64,000 bases of DNA from Zelopaecilomyces penicillatus (GCA_005765155.1 VCCP01000006.1:2306501-2370500); one strand, 5' to 3'; positions 11,580-24,729 are shown, counted from the stretch's first letter. Notes: generated by a model from the sequence alone, not told the origin. Numbers and translations: made by a program.

Positions 11580-14424
11580 GATGGACAGGTCGGTCAGGAG
11601 GGTGGTGTCCGGCTTAACGGTTCGGTGGTGCTCGGAGCAAGAGTCGGATAATTTTATCTATCAGGGGCGACGTGACGATGACGGTGACATTGTCATTGGC
11701 ATCTCGCGGTCCCCAGCTGGTTTCAAGGTAGGAGAGATGAAAAAAAAGCTAGATGAAGTAGGTAGGTGCAATAGGAAGATGCGTTTGGTTTGGTGGTGAT
11801 TTAGTGGTGGTGGTAATTTGGAGCGCTGACATGATTGGAAGAGGGGCAAGTAGTCGCGAGCTTAAGAGGAGCTGCGTGCGACTGTACCGATGATTAGCAC
11901 CAACGCGGGGTCAAAAGACCAAAAAAGAACCAAGCGGTGCATGAGCGTTGGTTGGTCGAGAGGATTACTGGGAGAGGGTCCAAGGTAGACAGGTTGTTTG
12001 GTTGGACGGCTTGGCGATGGCGAGGTGATGAAAGGTGATGAGAAGCCGTGAAATGGGTTCGTGTGACTGTTGGTCGATGGCCGAGTCAAGTCAGGGCTAT
12101 GCAAGAGGCACTTGATGCCCTCTCGTGGTAGTAGAGATCAGACGGGATGTGAAGGAGATCATGAGACTCTACTTCACACGAGTACAAGGTAATTCTGTTT
12201 ACCCACGTAGTCGGCCCAAGTACTGCTCAGGTATCAAGGCCGGCAAGGGAATGAAGGCACTATTACTGTGCTGCCTTGAGAGATAGAGACTACCTTCGGT
12301 AATCTCCATGTACGAAGTATCAAGGTAGGCAAGTAAACGCCCAAAGTTATGATAACATGGGAATTCAATTCTGATGTGGTCAGTAGGATATCTTCTCTAT
12401 CATTCTTTGCATTCGTCAACAAGGACAAGACGGCCGTTCTTGAGCCGAAACAGGGCCCAGTGCTGAACGATCTAGTAGTACTAATTAGTAGCTCTTGTAC
12501 ATCTGTGGCAGCAACGTTGTGTGACGAACATTGATAACTCGGTCAACAGTGGGCATTGTGACTACCGTAGTAGTAGGTAGGCAAGGAAAGCACCTTAAAT
12601 TTATCAGTAGATTTTGACTTGTGAGCCAGCGAAACCGTTGGATGGATATGAGAGGCGATGTCAATCCACGGCTATTTGCAGCGGTGATTCGGCTAACAAT
12701 CATTTACATGAGCACACATGTCGCCTTCTTCTGTGGAGTCACAACGCCCAACCATCTGTTTTGTTACTCTGATGATAATTCCGGTGTACGTAGTTCTGTT
12801 GCTATTTCTGGCCGTTTCAGGCCCCTACACCCACTGCGGCATGAGATACCGTACAAACAAGCCGTTGATGGTAAATGCCACCCTTATACACACATTGAAG
12901 CTATACACACAGTAGTAATAGGTTGTACAGCGGCACGCTGCCACAGCTCACTGTGACCTGCCAGAAATTCTGCAGGTTTGGTGGCTCTGCACCGTGTAAC
13001 TTACCAATCGCTTCGAGGTGCCGCCCGATGAGCAATGTGCCGTTTCCTCCAAATACTTACCGATCTCGGACAAGTAAGACCTGCTTCTGGAAGAAGCTAT
13101 ATGAAAGACTGGTAGGTGGGCAGGGACGACGAGAGTCTCACGGCCTTACATACAGTTTGTCATGCGCGACCTCAAATGTCCTGAATGGAAGGGAAAATTG
13201 GCTTCAGTGGGCACCATTCCGAAACAGCTGCTTCCATGCACCAAGTGCCGCCGTGTCCGTCAGCAGCCCAGCCGGTCAACTTGTCAAATTCGACAATATC
13301 GCCGAACATGGCTCGGCATTTCGCTGAGCCTCTGACCGAGCCCGTTTCTCTCCCCACTCAAAGAAGGAAGCCAAGCGGTATCGCCCTCGCGGCCCTTCCC
13401 CGGGACATTTTCCTAAATTGCTGTGATGCGCAAAATGACGCTGATAAGAGCCAGCAACTATTGCTCGGCCACAGACATGATAGCAGGGTGTTGTGAGTTT
13501 TTGTCAGCTTACAGATAGGATCATGAGTCCACAAGAAAGTGCTTGGCAAGATATGCACTTGTGTGCAATCTCATGCCGCAGTCCAATATCGCTCAATGCA
13601 CCATTTATATAGACGCCATGAGCTCTTATCAATATGGTGATAATACTAATGGTGAATGAACGACATGAGGAATGTAAGGATAGTCCCGAATGTGGAGAAG
13701 GGCTTTGTTTCACTGCATGGGAGATCATGATAGGCCCTTTTACGGGGCCGATATCTAGGGTCAAACTTTTCAACATGGCTGCTAATTTTCGCGCAATTCT
13801 TGCCCGTGTTTGGATGATGGAAAGGAGGGGAAGAGCCACATCTTTTTCGCCCTTGCCGAGAGCGGCTTGTTTCGTTGTATCCCACGCGGCGCCGACGCTT
13901 ACTGTATGAATCATTGTGCAGTGTGGATGGCTAGCGTACAGGACAACGAGGAACACAACGCCATTAGCATTTCAATCACATAGTCCAACTACGAAGGCAG
14001 ACGAAGTAGGTGACCATACGCCATTGAATAGGAGCTGGCGAGGGTTCGAGTGGAATGGCAAAATGATACTCTGATGATCACACGGCGCCAGGTGATATCT
14101 CCGATAAGCTGAAGGGGATAGTGCAATTGGGCGGTCCCCCAGTGTCCCTGAAGACTCAAATTCAAATTTGAACAAAAGGAGAAAAGGAAGAAACTGCCAG
14201 ATGCGAGTAGGCTTCTTTCAAGCAGAGCAGTCGGTTCATACTTTGCGATACATGAATGTAGGAGTAGCTGAATTCAGTTCGAAATCTGGGGAAGCGCATC
14301 AACCCCCCCTTTAAGATACCTGGTCTTGCTCGTCTGGCGTCTGGGCAGGCACGGCTTGAATAGCAGGATTATCGTTGGTGATAAGCACAATGGAGTGTCC
14401 CACAACGTCACAGCCCAGGGGTGT

Positions 14425-14455
14425 ACCTAGGTACCCACCTACCTACCTACCTACA
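14425..14455. repeat. ACCT tandem tract
   Basis: TACCTAGGTACC is followed by four direct ACCT units (CCACCTACCTACCTACC). The same short word recurs in the intergenic DNA of this window, near 3100, 4380, 38435, 57690 and 63935. Confidence 0.7.
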
Positions 14456-15613
14456 AAGTAAAGTAATCTCCTTAGTCCTTCAGGCCTGAGCCCAGATATG
14501 GAAGGCGCGAAGAGTCATGTGATATTGTTAAGGCTTCTCGAGGTCAAAGAGTGGGTGAGACTTTTCGGCAGTTGTCATGTCATCATCACATACACTTCAG
14601 ATTAAGATGGCTACCAAGGTGGTGTTGCCACATTTAATCACCTGTGCTTCACAAATAACCTCAAATTCCCTAAATCGATGTTGGGGATGGACTTTGCACA
14701 GCACAAGGGGAAATTACCTGCAGGATTCTGGCACAGCAAGGTGCAAGCCTATTTTGGATTGTTTGGTTTCGTAGGAAATGCTACTACTGATTCGGCTGCT
14801 GGCCCTGGTGTTCTCTCAAGAGTTAGTTTAGCAATATATGCTCGTAATACCATTCTCATTGCACGTCTTTTCGCCAACATGACTGTCTAATGAGCAATGC
14901 ATTATGCGCCCCAGCGACGTAGACTACCTACTTGGGTATATGCAATTGTCTTATGTACGCACAAAGTAATTTCCAAAAAGGGAGGTAATTACTAGAAACA
15001 GCATTTCTTTCAATTAGACCCCTGATAATAAAACTGTACTGGTATTCACGTATGGGGGTACTAACCTCCTTCATTGTACCTGACAGCACGAATGGTATCA
15101 CTGAATACCCCAGCCAGCATACATAGAAGATCGGCTGTCCTGGGGGTGGGTCCCAGATCCATTTCCCCCGAGTTCGCGGGCCCTACAGCTGCAGTGCGAA
15201 AAAGGAATTCGGGCTCGATTGTCATCCAGCAATGGGTTTATCAAACAAGATGGCTCGTATAAACCCACTAGTACTACGACTAAGGGTACGTACCTTGTAT
15301 TAATACATGCACTAGCGACGGCCTTAATGTGGCATCTACCCTGTGCACCTACGTCCTTTAGGTAGTATGCACATCTTCCACCCGAGCCGAGTCGGTTTGG
15401 GGGCGGAGATAACCGTCAAATGCCCGCTCCGTTAGGAACAAAGTGAAAGTTTCCATAAGCCATCAAGCAAAACAAATTGACCTTGTGAATGTATGTTTTG
15501 CTCCAGTTAATTGTGGCGCCGGCACTTTGTCTGATCCACTTTCCGCCTACTGACTACATGAAATAGATGCACTGGACTAGGGCACAGCATAAAAGTCAGA
15601 CCACCACTGGGAA

Positions 15614-15647
15614 TTGCAACTGTACCGTTGCTGCGGTACAGTTGCAA
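15614..15647. repeat. Perfect 14-bp inverted repeat with 6-nt loop
   Basis: The left arm TTGCAACTGTACCG (15614-15627) and the right arm CGGTACAGTTGCAA (15634-15647) are exact reverse complements around the loop TTGCTG. The hairpin sits in the middle of the gene-poor block, far from any gene end. It has no U-run after it, so a terminator role is not suggested. Confidence 0.85.
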
Positions 15648-17689
15648 CGCGTGCTTGAATGGTGCGGCCAGGACGCCATGTTTTCGCAGTGTTCGGATCT
15701 GCATTCCACAAGACAGATGGTTGTTGGCAACCAAAATGGCCGGAGTACGGCCGTGGTGGTCTTCACTCCTCAAATTTGTCTCTCAACCGTCGCCCCCCTA
15801 CTTGTAGGATATGAACATATAGATATCTAGTTGCATCGGGCCGCCCATACCCCATGCCGATATTAACAAGTTAAATGCATTTGGTTTGCAAGATGCTGGT
15901 AAGTGTTTGAGAAAGGACAGATGCCCAATCGGGTCGCCGTGAGACCATTTCTATTGAGCAGGGGGCGTGTCTATGGTTGGACCGGGGGCAACTTTACGAT
16001 TCATCACCCGTGACCGACGCAAGAGCATGGTTTAAAGCCGTGATAGTTTCTAGAATTTCGTCCTGAAGGTTGTGGGCTTCCTTTCACCTGATAAAGAGCC
16101 CATCAGGTCACTCATCCACGTTCTAACAAACGGTAGATCCAGCTTCCCACCTGGGGCTACGGTGCCATGACTTTGTCATCGTGGATGTGGGTGTCTCGCT
16201 TGTGTAGAATGATGATCAGACCAAGGTCGGCCCCAAGACCCACGATAACGGACTGGACTTTCATTATTCTGTCATTCGTCACCAGTTATATAAAACCCAT
16301 GCTCGTAGTAACATTTGACAGAGGTGTTTGAGCTTGGGCCAGCGAAGGCGAAGACATCAGAGCATGGTATGAAGCTTTTAACAGACTGGCTGGTAGTTGC
16401 CAAACGGTTCTATGTATGAAGGCTGGAAAGAGGACAGAGGGTCTCAAGTAACCGCGACTTGGAGCGGTAGGCACTCGCCAATCTATAGAGACGGAGAATC
16501 AATTCGAGATGAACACTTTCGTATGGCAAAGGCACGTGTTAATTAGCTTGGCACGTTAGAGTTGTTGCAATGAGCTTGCCATTGTTGTAGATGAATGGTG
16601 TTGAATTGAGTTTGCCTCTCATTCGTACTTCGCCCCTAGATGATATGGACGTTTCCAATTAATGATAGTCCAGAGCAAGGACTGGCATGGGATGCTCACA
16701 GTGTTTTCTCCGCTGATGAACGTGATGAAGGGCGGTAATGATAGAAGCTATTCCTTAACAGCATAATCACTATAATTACAACAAAGAGGGTAGTGCAACG
16801 ATGAACAAAAACGGATGTTGCGTACAGTACTTAGACAAGATATGTCGTCGATGCACTGGTCACCACACTGTAAATGGCATCTTATCAATGGGGTGCTTTA
16901 TGTCGTGATTGTGAAGAAGCAAAGTACAAAAGGGGTTAGTGCTCTGGATAAAAGGATGGGGGTCGTTCGGCTAAATCCAAGCACGCGTGTAACTGGCTCT
17001 TGAGAAGGCAACTCCGCATTTTTACTGGGTGGCCCTCAACCTACTTCCATGTTAACCTAATACTACAATGGAAGGCGCGGATGGGTGCGAATAAGAAGTA
17101 CTATATGTTCATGTTAATGAAGGAGTACAGTACTCACACTGACTTTAGAGGATATAGATATAGTGTGGATGATGTAGATAAGGACATCTGGGTTGATAAC
17201 TGGTACGGATCGATGACATTATTTCATGTTGAATGGCGGCTGCGGGGCGAGAATACCGAAAAAATGAGGAGGACTGTTTCTAGGCTCCCACTTACTGGAA
17301 ATAAACAGCAGGAACAAATAGAATCTTGCCTAGAGCATTGCTCAGAATGGGGGTCCGCCATGGTGTGGGTGTGTCCGCGGTCCTACTGTAGTCCCTGAAG
17401 TACGGCCCGACTGGGGAAGTCAGAATGCAGCGTGGCCACCACAGGGGGGGCACAGTGGGTGTCATTCTACTTCGTACAGGCTGGGGCTTTGCCCCAGAGT
17501 GAGCCCCTAGGCTGGGGGCCAGCTACTACCTGCGTACGTACAGATACAGGTAGAATTTGTTTTGGGGAGCTCCGCAAGGGTGGTAGACTCAGGCGAGACC
17601 TGGAGCCCAATTGCGCACACTGTGCCGGACACTGGCACCTTTGCGCTCTCGCTCCACTATTACGCCGGCCAAACGGCCGCTTTGGCGAA

Positions 17690-18453
17690 CCAGCATCGCC
17701 GTCTGCGCCAGCTCATGCCTCCCCGTCCAGTCCCTCGCCCTTGCCTTGTCGCACACCCCGTCCAATGTAGACATCCCACCCCACCCAGAGCCAGATAGGG
17801 CCAGAAAGAGCCCAGAGAGGCCCAGAGGGAGAAACAGCCACGCCCCAGGGCATCCCTCCCTTTGCAGGAAGGACAGAAAGAACGAATTGTCAGCCAAGGT
17901 CTTGGTCCGGCCCGTCCACCACTCAGCCATTCATCCGTCTGTTCCACCCAGCACCACCAACCAGCACCACCAACCACTACCGTCAACCGCTCCAGTAACC
18001 ACTCTACTGTCCCTACAACTTCACTCTCTCACCACACCTCAGTAATCGCTCAGTCGGTCCTCCTCATCCTCGCCGTCCACCGTCCGCTCCGGTTGCCCGC
18101 TCCATCGAATCGCCTGCTTCCGCTCTCGCTCCTGCTCTGCGGCATCCTCTTTGTCGTTCCTCGTATCACCACCGTCCTATCGATCAGTTCAGTCAAGGAA
18201 ACTGAGCCTTGCACCGCGCACTGCTTTGCCGCAAACCACGCCCGCATCAGATCAGAGCGCGCCGCGCAACCTTTAACCTGCCATCGTCGAGTGTCTCGAG
18301 TGCCGTCGTCTCCTCATTCTCGCCATGTTCACTCGATAGTATTTTTTGTGCGCCGATCAATAGAGACGCATCCTCCTTCTCAGGCTGCCCGACTCGGTCG
18401 CTCCCCACCATAGATTTATATCTCGTCACTCGTTCATTTCATACTCGTCTACC
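17690..18453 (+). promoter_or_regulatory. C/T-rich promoter and leader of the F-box gene
   Basis: The plus strand is strongly pyrimidine-rich here, with repeated CACC, CTCTC and TCGTC words, a composition typical of promoters and 5' leaders of highly spliced or abundant fungal transcripts. Several ATGs occur before 18454, so if the transcript starts this far upstream it would contain upstream ORFs. The start site is not visible from sequence. Confidence 0.5.
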
Positions 18454-20127
18454 ATGGCTGAAACTCGCCCTCTGGGATCGATGGATCCGCCTCATATCAC
18501 AGAGTTCGCCTCGGATCGCTACTTCGAAAAGCTCAACCAACGGAATGCAAATCTACAACAGGCGGATCCATCAGACCATGGGACCACCACTCTAACCACC
18601 ACCATTTCATCCCATTCCAGATTTATACTTCCTCTACGAGAACACAAGCTATCAGAAGTAGAACATACCAAACCGGCCGACCAGAAGCGTGATAAAGGCA
18701 GATTTTTCAGCATTCGACAGAAAGTCTCTCAGTTGCATTCCAAATTTGATTCCGAATCTTCAAGCTCTCAGACAAGGGCATCAATAGAATCAGCTCGCAA
18801 AAGGTGACTCTTTGACACCAACAACAACATCCACATTGAGTTAGTACTAATATTATATTTGTATAGTTTACCGCTTGATCAGTTGTTTCTGGCACTGCCC
18901 AACGAGTTGCAGATCCAAATCATCTCATCTTTGCCACTCACCGACGTTCTCAACCTCCGGCTAGCCTCGAAATCATGGCATGCTCTTATTACCCTCAACG
19001 AAACAACCATTGTACGATATCACCTCGATAATCACATTCCAGCATACGCCCTTCGTCTCTATCCGATGATGAGCCTCGGGGATATGAACTTCCACTATCT
19101 TTGCAGCATTTGGCATCGATTACATGTTGCGGCTAAACTATCGTTTCTCATGTGTGAATGGATAACAAAAGACATTTTCCTGCGGCAGACAGAGTCTCAA
19201 CGAGTTGCCTTTGCACCGCAACACGAACGCATGCGACGCCGCCTTATACCTTTACTATTTACGACTTTTCACTTTTTTGAGACATATCGAAAGCTTCATT
19301 TGAACCATATTGCTGAGCATAATGGCTACGGACTGCAGCGGGAACCATACACACTCAATCCTATCGAGACAAAGATCATGAATATGTATGATGATCGAAC
19401 GTTATTGCGAGTGCATGAAGTGTTCCCTCTCGTAATATCCTCGTTCTGTCGTCGACTGCGTCCTCCGACATATGTCGGCCGAGTAGAGAGGTCACTTCGT
19501 GGTTATATTAGAGAGCGACCATCTGACGATGTTCATGTAGCGATCTTATGCCTTGGTGGGCTTCGACAAGTGGAACGTCTGTGGGAAATCAAGGGTTACA
19601 ACAATCGCCGAAGCGCTGTGGATACTTGGTTCAATTCTCTCACCAAGGAGCCAGTTGTTGATGCTCCAGTCAAGGGACGTCTTGGCCTGAAGGCATTTGG
19701 GCGCAAGAAATCGACTAGTGGTAATGAACGGATGCCACACCGATCCTCAATCAGCGAAGGAGTCAACAAGAATCGGAGTCCTTGGGGCTCAATGGATGCA
19801 ACGAATGCGGGTGGCTTTGACCCGTTCTGGGTGTTCAACACAAGCCTTGCCGCTGGCCTACCTATGTCTCCTTTGGATCGAGAGCATGCCCAGGTCCTGC
19901 TTGGGGACCTTCCTGTTCTCCAACATATTTGGCTAGCGACTGCTGAGGCCCTAATCCTTGAACGAGGAATTGTTCAGAGACCACAAGATATCAAAAGAAA
20001 CCAACAGGTTATGCTCGATCTAATACGAGAGGATGGCATTGACGAAGAAGACGAGTGGTGGTACGGTCGAAGCATCCCTGACTCTGTCAGACCACCAGTT
20101 GGTGCCGTCCACGACGACGCAGACTGA
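18454..20127 (+). CDS. F-box protein
   Basis: Exons 18454-18803 and 18867-20127 with a 63-nt intron (GTGACT donor, GTATAG acceptor) give 536 residues. The first exon encodes a polar, disordered N-terminus. The second exon opens with an F-box at about residues 119-165: LPNELQIQIISSLPLTDVLNLRLASKSW is the canonical Leu-Pro, Ile/Leu and Ser-x-x-Trp pattern that binds Skp1. The remaining roughly 370 residues form no visible LRR or WD40 array; they are helical-looking with a Ser/Lys-rich insertion around residues 390-430 and an acidic C-terminus with two Trp. The product would be the substrate receptor of an SCF ubiquitin ligase, with unknown substrate. The length and single F-box resemble many uncharacterised ascomycete F-box proteins. 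Confidence 0.88.
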
Positions 20128-20896
20128 GAACTCAAACTTTTTATGGCCTTTGCACATTGGAGTTGGGAAAGATGGTGTGTGTTTTGCAGTGGATCTACAT
20201 CTAGGCGAGCTTATCTTCATTGCTTCTATTATTTCTTGATACGGGGTATTGAACGACCCGTTGAGCATTTACGAGGCGTTCTATGGGTGGGATTGACTCG
20301 CGGAGTGGTTTTTGGGATGTTGACTTCTTTTTTTTCATAGGTTTAAATCTCTTGTACCTCTGTATCTGCAGTCTGTGCAGTTCATTAGCATAGATATCCA
20401 GCCGATTCACTTCTGCATTCTTTATTATTGGCTATCAAGGTGGACCTATATCCTGCCACTATGACAAATGATCTATTCCAAACAAAATGAATACATTACT
20501 TGGCACAGTTCCCCATCCCATGCATTTCTAGTACCACGTATCATTTCTGCGACGGTCACTGTGGTGTTCTTAAGTGTGGCTTTTTTTATGTTGCTAACTA
20601 CGTCTGTCGATGTTGTTTCCATACTTTAACCAAAGCAACAGCATACCGAAATAAATGTGATGTCTGATATATTCGTCAACGTTAACAAAAGTCCTCCTTA
20701 TTTCCACTACCCATCCACCCCCCTTTCCATTTTCCATTCGCTCAATTTTTCCTCATAAAGCAGTCCATAACCGCGTACCAGTACTACTTCGCTCTAGAAA
20801 CGCACCCATGCCCATAGATCCATGAATGATCATAAATGAAAACGCCGGCTATGAATCATACCCAAATATGTACCCGTCCTTCTATCTCCTTCATCC
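20128..20896. other. Intergenic, convergent 3' ends of F-box and AT-hook genes
   Basis: This 769-bp AT-rich gap has poly-T stretches and short ORFs without signatures. It likely holds two 3' UTRs. Nothing else is supported. Confidence 0.55.
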
Positions 20897-23506
20897 TTAC
20901 CGGCGGCCGATGGTCTGGTAAAGTCGCTCACGCATGGTGGGCTCTCCAAGGACCACTTCGAGCTGTGCTGGATCGCCCAACGCTGTGGCAGAGTCCTGGA
21001 CATCACGTTCGTTCAGGCCATAATCCATATCCAGATAGCTGTGTTCTTCGTACGTCTGGAATTGAGATACGTTGGTAGGAAGTGCTGAGGCTGATGGCAC
21101 GTGTGGATTAGTGAAACTGGACGTCTGGCGGCTTGCGTCGTCGTGAATATGCTGACCTCCCAAGGGTACCATGGGGTTTTGCTGGGATATTGTAACAGCT
21201 TCTCCATCTCCCGAGCTTCGTTTTTGCGCATGCTGGGTAAATTGAGGACGACTGACCCCCGAATCTCGCCCAAAGCCACTGGCGGAACTATTGTCCTGTC
21301 CCACTTGGTCTGGTATTGCTCTTTGTTGTGAGTAGTATTCTTGTGAGGGCATATTTGATTGTGGTCTGCCATATGCTGGCGCTTGACTTCTAGGCCCAGG
21401 GGGTCCTGACGGCGTCGAGAGTCCTTGGGATTGATGCCGTTGCTGATGCTGATGCCGTTGTTGTTGTGGTGTCTGATGCAAGCTGGAGACTGATTGCTGT
21501 GGTTGTTGTGGGCTATTGAACTGATATTGCTTCTGTGGCTGATTTTTATGATGTAGGGGCTGTAGTTGCGGGAGTGAAGTTTGAGGCTGCTGGAAGTGCT
21601 GGGGCGGGCTTTTTCTGGTGTGAGATTGTCTAATGCCTGATGGTTGGTGCTCTAGGCTTTGTGAAGTAGCATGAATCTGAGTAACAGTGTTGTTGGCCAC
21701 CGTCAAAGTAGGTGACGCTGCTATTCCTATTGACGGAGGATGCGATTCCATGTTACTAAAGTTAGGATTTTGTGTGGCCCCTTTGGATACTCGCCGGCGC
21801 TTTCCATTCGCTGGTTGCTCAGGCACAGTACCTCGAGCCATCGTATTGTCCTCCTGTTGTAATTGAGGGGATTCGTTATTGGATTCGTTATTGGATACCA
21901 TAGTGGAAACAATGTCGCAGTTTGGTACTGGCTCTGCTACTTTTCGCTTCCGCGCCGCCCCTTTCTCCTTCGCTTTTGGAGTTTGTTGGCCCCTTTCAGA
22001 AGTCTGTATTCCGACGCTTGGCCATTGGCTTGTATGTGGACGCATCGGCTCGCTTGAAGGTGTATGATGAGTCCTAGCTAAGTTTGCTTGCTCTGATACG
22101 AATGTAAGCGTTGTACTTGTTGGCGATTGCTGCTGTTCTGATAATATGACAGCTTGGCTTCCGGGTATAAGTATGTTTGGCAGATTTATGTGGTTGGAAG
22201 TAGTGGGAGAGACTGGCGGAGGCTGCGCAGAATCGGCGGGCTGTGACCCTGGACCTGCCTGCGTAGCTCCTGATTCAGGAGTGGCCTTGGGGCGGTTCTT
22301 CGACCCTTTCGGGCGACCTCTTTTTTTGACCCCAGATGTACTAAGCATGCTTGAGTCAGGATCGACCTGCCTTGGTGTATCGACAGGCCCAAGAGGGTTC
22401 GCCAAGATAGCCTGAGGTCGGTCTGTTGCGTTGACAGAAGTATCAGTTAGCGGAGGATCGCCAGCATCTGCTAAGATCGAGTTAGTACCAGCTACGTAAA
22501 AAGGATAATGGAACTGTAATAATTTTGTACATTATAGCGACTAAACGGTCTGATTTGGAAAGTCCCACGTACCTGTGTTGTTCTTGTTCTTCGAAGTTTT
22601 GCTTCCTTTTGGTCTTCCACGCGACCTCTTCATCGAAGGAACAGAGGTAGGCGTGGTAGCCGTTCCAGTGATAGGAACGGTAGAGTTAGCAGCCGAAGGC
22701 GTCAATGGAGGAGGTAGATATTGGAGAGATGGGTGTGGCATCGGAGCACCAGAGCCCCCAGAGTCAACTGGAGGGAATATCTCAGCTATCCAGCTGATGA
22801 AGAGAGAGCCCTGACCATTGTTTTTCGCGCTTTCAGGCAAAGATTCACTAATGGGTGGAGGAGCACCCGGAATCCCCCCAAAGTAAGCCAACGCCTTGCA
22901 GAGTTGATCGACAACCACAACTGGATGCAGTGTCCGTAACAAGGTGAGAAGCCGGGCCTGCTCAGTTTTGACATCATGTGGTAGAAGCTTTAACAGACCT
23001 ACATTATGCAGACCTGAGGGCGCTGCGATAGTGGTATGCGAAAGGGGGTCTGGTGGTGGATTCCAGGCTAGTTTGCTGCGCTTGATTGACTGATAGCCAT
23101 TCATGTTGGCAAGTTTGGCGGCCGCTTCTGTACCCTCACTAGTGCGTTTGGCGGCGGCATTCCGTAGAGCAGCCTGGGAGCTGTTGAGATCGATATGCAT
23201 GACGCCGAAATTCCCATTTTTGTTATCGGCCTTGCCCTTGAGCTTACTTGGCACAGGGTTCTTGACCCGGCCGTCACTCGTGTGTATTGCCGCACGTGCA
23301 CTGGGATCTGACTTGTCTGCTGTGACGCCTGAGCAAACGGCGGGCTGGAAGAGAAGAGCGCGCGGCGCCTGCGGATACGGGCCGGAGTTCGGGGTTGGCA
23401 TCGAGGAGAGTGTCGACGTCGCTGTGGTCGAGACGAGCGGCGGCGCATGCGAAGCAACAATCTCGGCTGGCGTGTCGATTGCGGGCAGTAAATTGCCTAT
23501 TGCCAT
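20897..23506 (-). CDS. Glutamine-rich double AT-hook protein
   Basis: Exons 23506-22573 and 22470-20897 with a 102-nt intron (GTACGT, branch CTAAC, acceptor TTAG) give 835 residues. An in-frame TGA just upstream supports the ATG at 23506. Residues about 160-240 are a compact segment (LLKLLPHDVKTEQARLLTLL, then VVVVDQLCKALAYFGGIPG) that may be a small helical domain. Two AT-hooks flank the exon junction, SRGRPKGSK near residue 297 and KRGRPKGSK near residue 361; each has the Arg-Gly-Arg-Pro core that enters the minor groove of A/T DNA. The rest is low-complexity with long Gln/His/Pro tracts, then a conserved-looking C-terminus (YLDMDYGLNERD...). A chromatin or transcription role in the nucleus is inferred; no specific family is recognised. 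Confidence 0.83.
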
Positions 23507-24729
23507 AGGCGCAGCAGCTGCGATTGTCGAATCAAGTCAGAGACGGTGCCCGAAAAGACTGAATGGAAAGGCCGGTAACAAACCGGGAGCTGAGGCCATG
23601 ACGTCTGGGCGTGAGAATTCGAAGGAGAATTGGAACTTGGGAGGGGCTCCAGGCGGATGTGCGCCTTGCAGACGCTACATGCCCTCGACGATTCGTCGAC
23701 TCGTCAACCAGTGAAGAATGCCCTCTGGGTCAGGTCGCGGCTGGGGACGAGGGATTGGGGGTCGGGGAATAGAGATCAGGACGGCGGTGAGCTCGTGGCC
23801 GAGGTGCTCAAATGCCCACCGGTCACGGCCTTACGAGAGCATGACCCAGAGGAAGAGTAGAGGTAGTTGTCGTCGCGCAGCAGAACCAAGGCTGTTCCGA
23901 GTCTGTGTTGTCCATGGCTCAGCCCAACTGTGGTTCTTCATTGGCAAGCAGCAAGAGTGGCGTATGCAATGCAAGGCTCAGCACTGATACATGCATACCA
24001 GACGGATATGGATGTAGTAATATCACGGTGATGAATCGTGGTGGCACCTTTCTTCACCTTGAGACACCGACAGCTCACAAACTGCCCTAACCCCTCTATA
24101 GAGCTGCATCACAGTCATTCATTTTTCCATATTACTGTAATACTATAGGTAGATGACAGTCATTTTGAAACGGATTCAGCCTTGATGTTCCTATATTAAC
24201 TGCGCACTGATTAGTGATTCGAGGACGCCAAAAACAGTAGCAACATGGCGCACCAACCATGTTCATGCCTCGGATTTAATTTGGAGTGTTTGCGCTGTCA
24301 GCTGTTCCATATAGAAGAATCTAGGCAGCAGCTGTATTTAGAATATTGCATCGAATTGCCACATTCTGACCACAAATTGATGGACAGCACTGGTGCAAGG
24401 AACAGCCCTTCCAGTCCATGGCTAAAGGCGCTATTCTCATAGTGGTGTATAACCCATCAACGAACGGCATGCAGAGGCTGCACAAAGCAGTGAGTACCTG
24501 CACTGAGCTCCATCCGTCCCCACAGCTTACATACTGCCTGTATCTCCCCCACCTGAAGCTGCCAACTCATGCTGACCGACGACTACCTACCCAGCAACCG
24601 TCGTCATCAGCGGCGCGGCGCTTCCAGAAATTCCAACTGACTGTTCCATTATCTTAGCTTCACCCTTTCTCATAATTGTGACACCTCCCGTTCTTTGTTT
24701 CTCTTCTCTTTACAGCGCTTGTCGCCGTC
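23507..24729. other. Divergent intergenic region between AT-hook gene and vma5
   Basis: This 1.2-kb region should contain both promoters. The last 150 bp before vma5 are pyrimidine-rich (CTTTCTCATAATTG, TTCTCTTCTCTTTAC). ORFs on the plus strand near 23103-23860 are shadows of the AT-hook gene or lack any signature. Confidence 0.55.

Larger units (their letters stand above)
11580..18453. other. Gene-poor 6.9-kb region
   Basis: No ORF here exceeds about 180 codons, and none shows a recognisable domain or a believable exon chain. The region holds a CACCTACCTACCTACC tract near 14425-14455, a perfect 14-bp hairpin at 15614-15647 and, at its right end, about 750 bp of C/T-rich DNA leading into the F-box gene. 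It could host non-coding transcripts or decayed sequence, but I see no direct sign of either. I found no tRNA, 5S rRNA or transposase remnant. Confidence 0.55.

Noticed and set aside
14040..14060. GGTTCGAGT, tRNA B-box-like
   Set aside because: No T-arm pairing, no A-box at the right distance and no acceptor stem, so not a tRNA.
17000..17398. 132-codon plus-strand ORF in the gene-poor block
   Set aside because: Composition is unremarkable, no homologous motif is recognised, and no upstream promoter features are visible.
23103..23714. 203-codon plus-strand ORF
   Set aside because: Lies antisense to the first exon of the AT-hook gene, which has clean splicing and AT-hook motifs.
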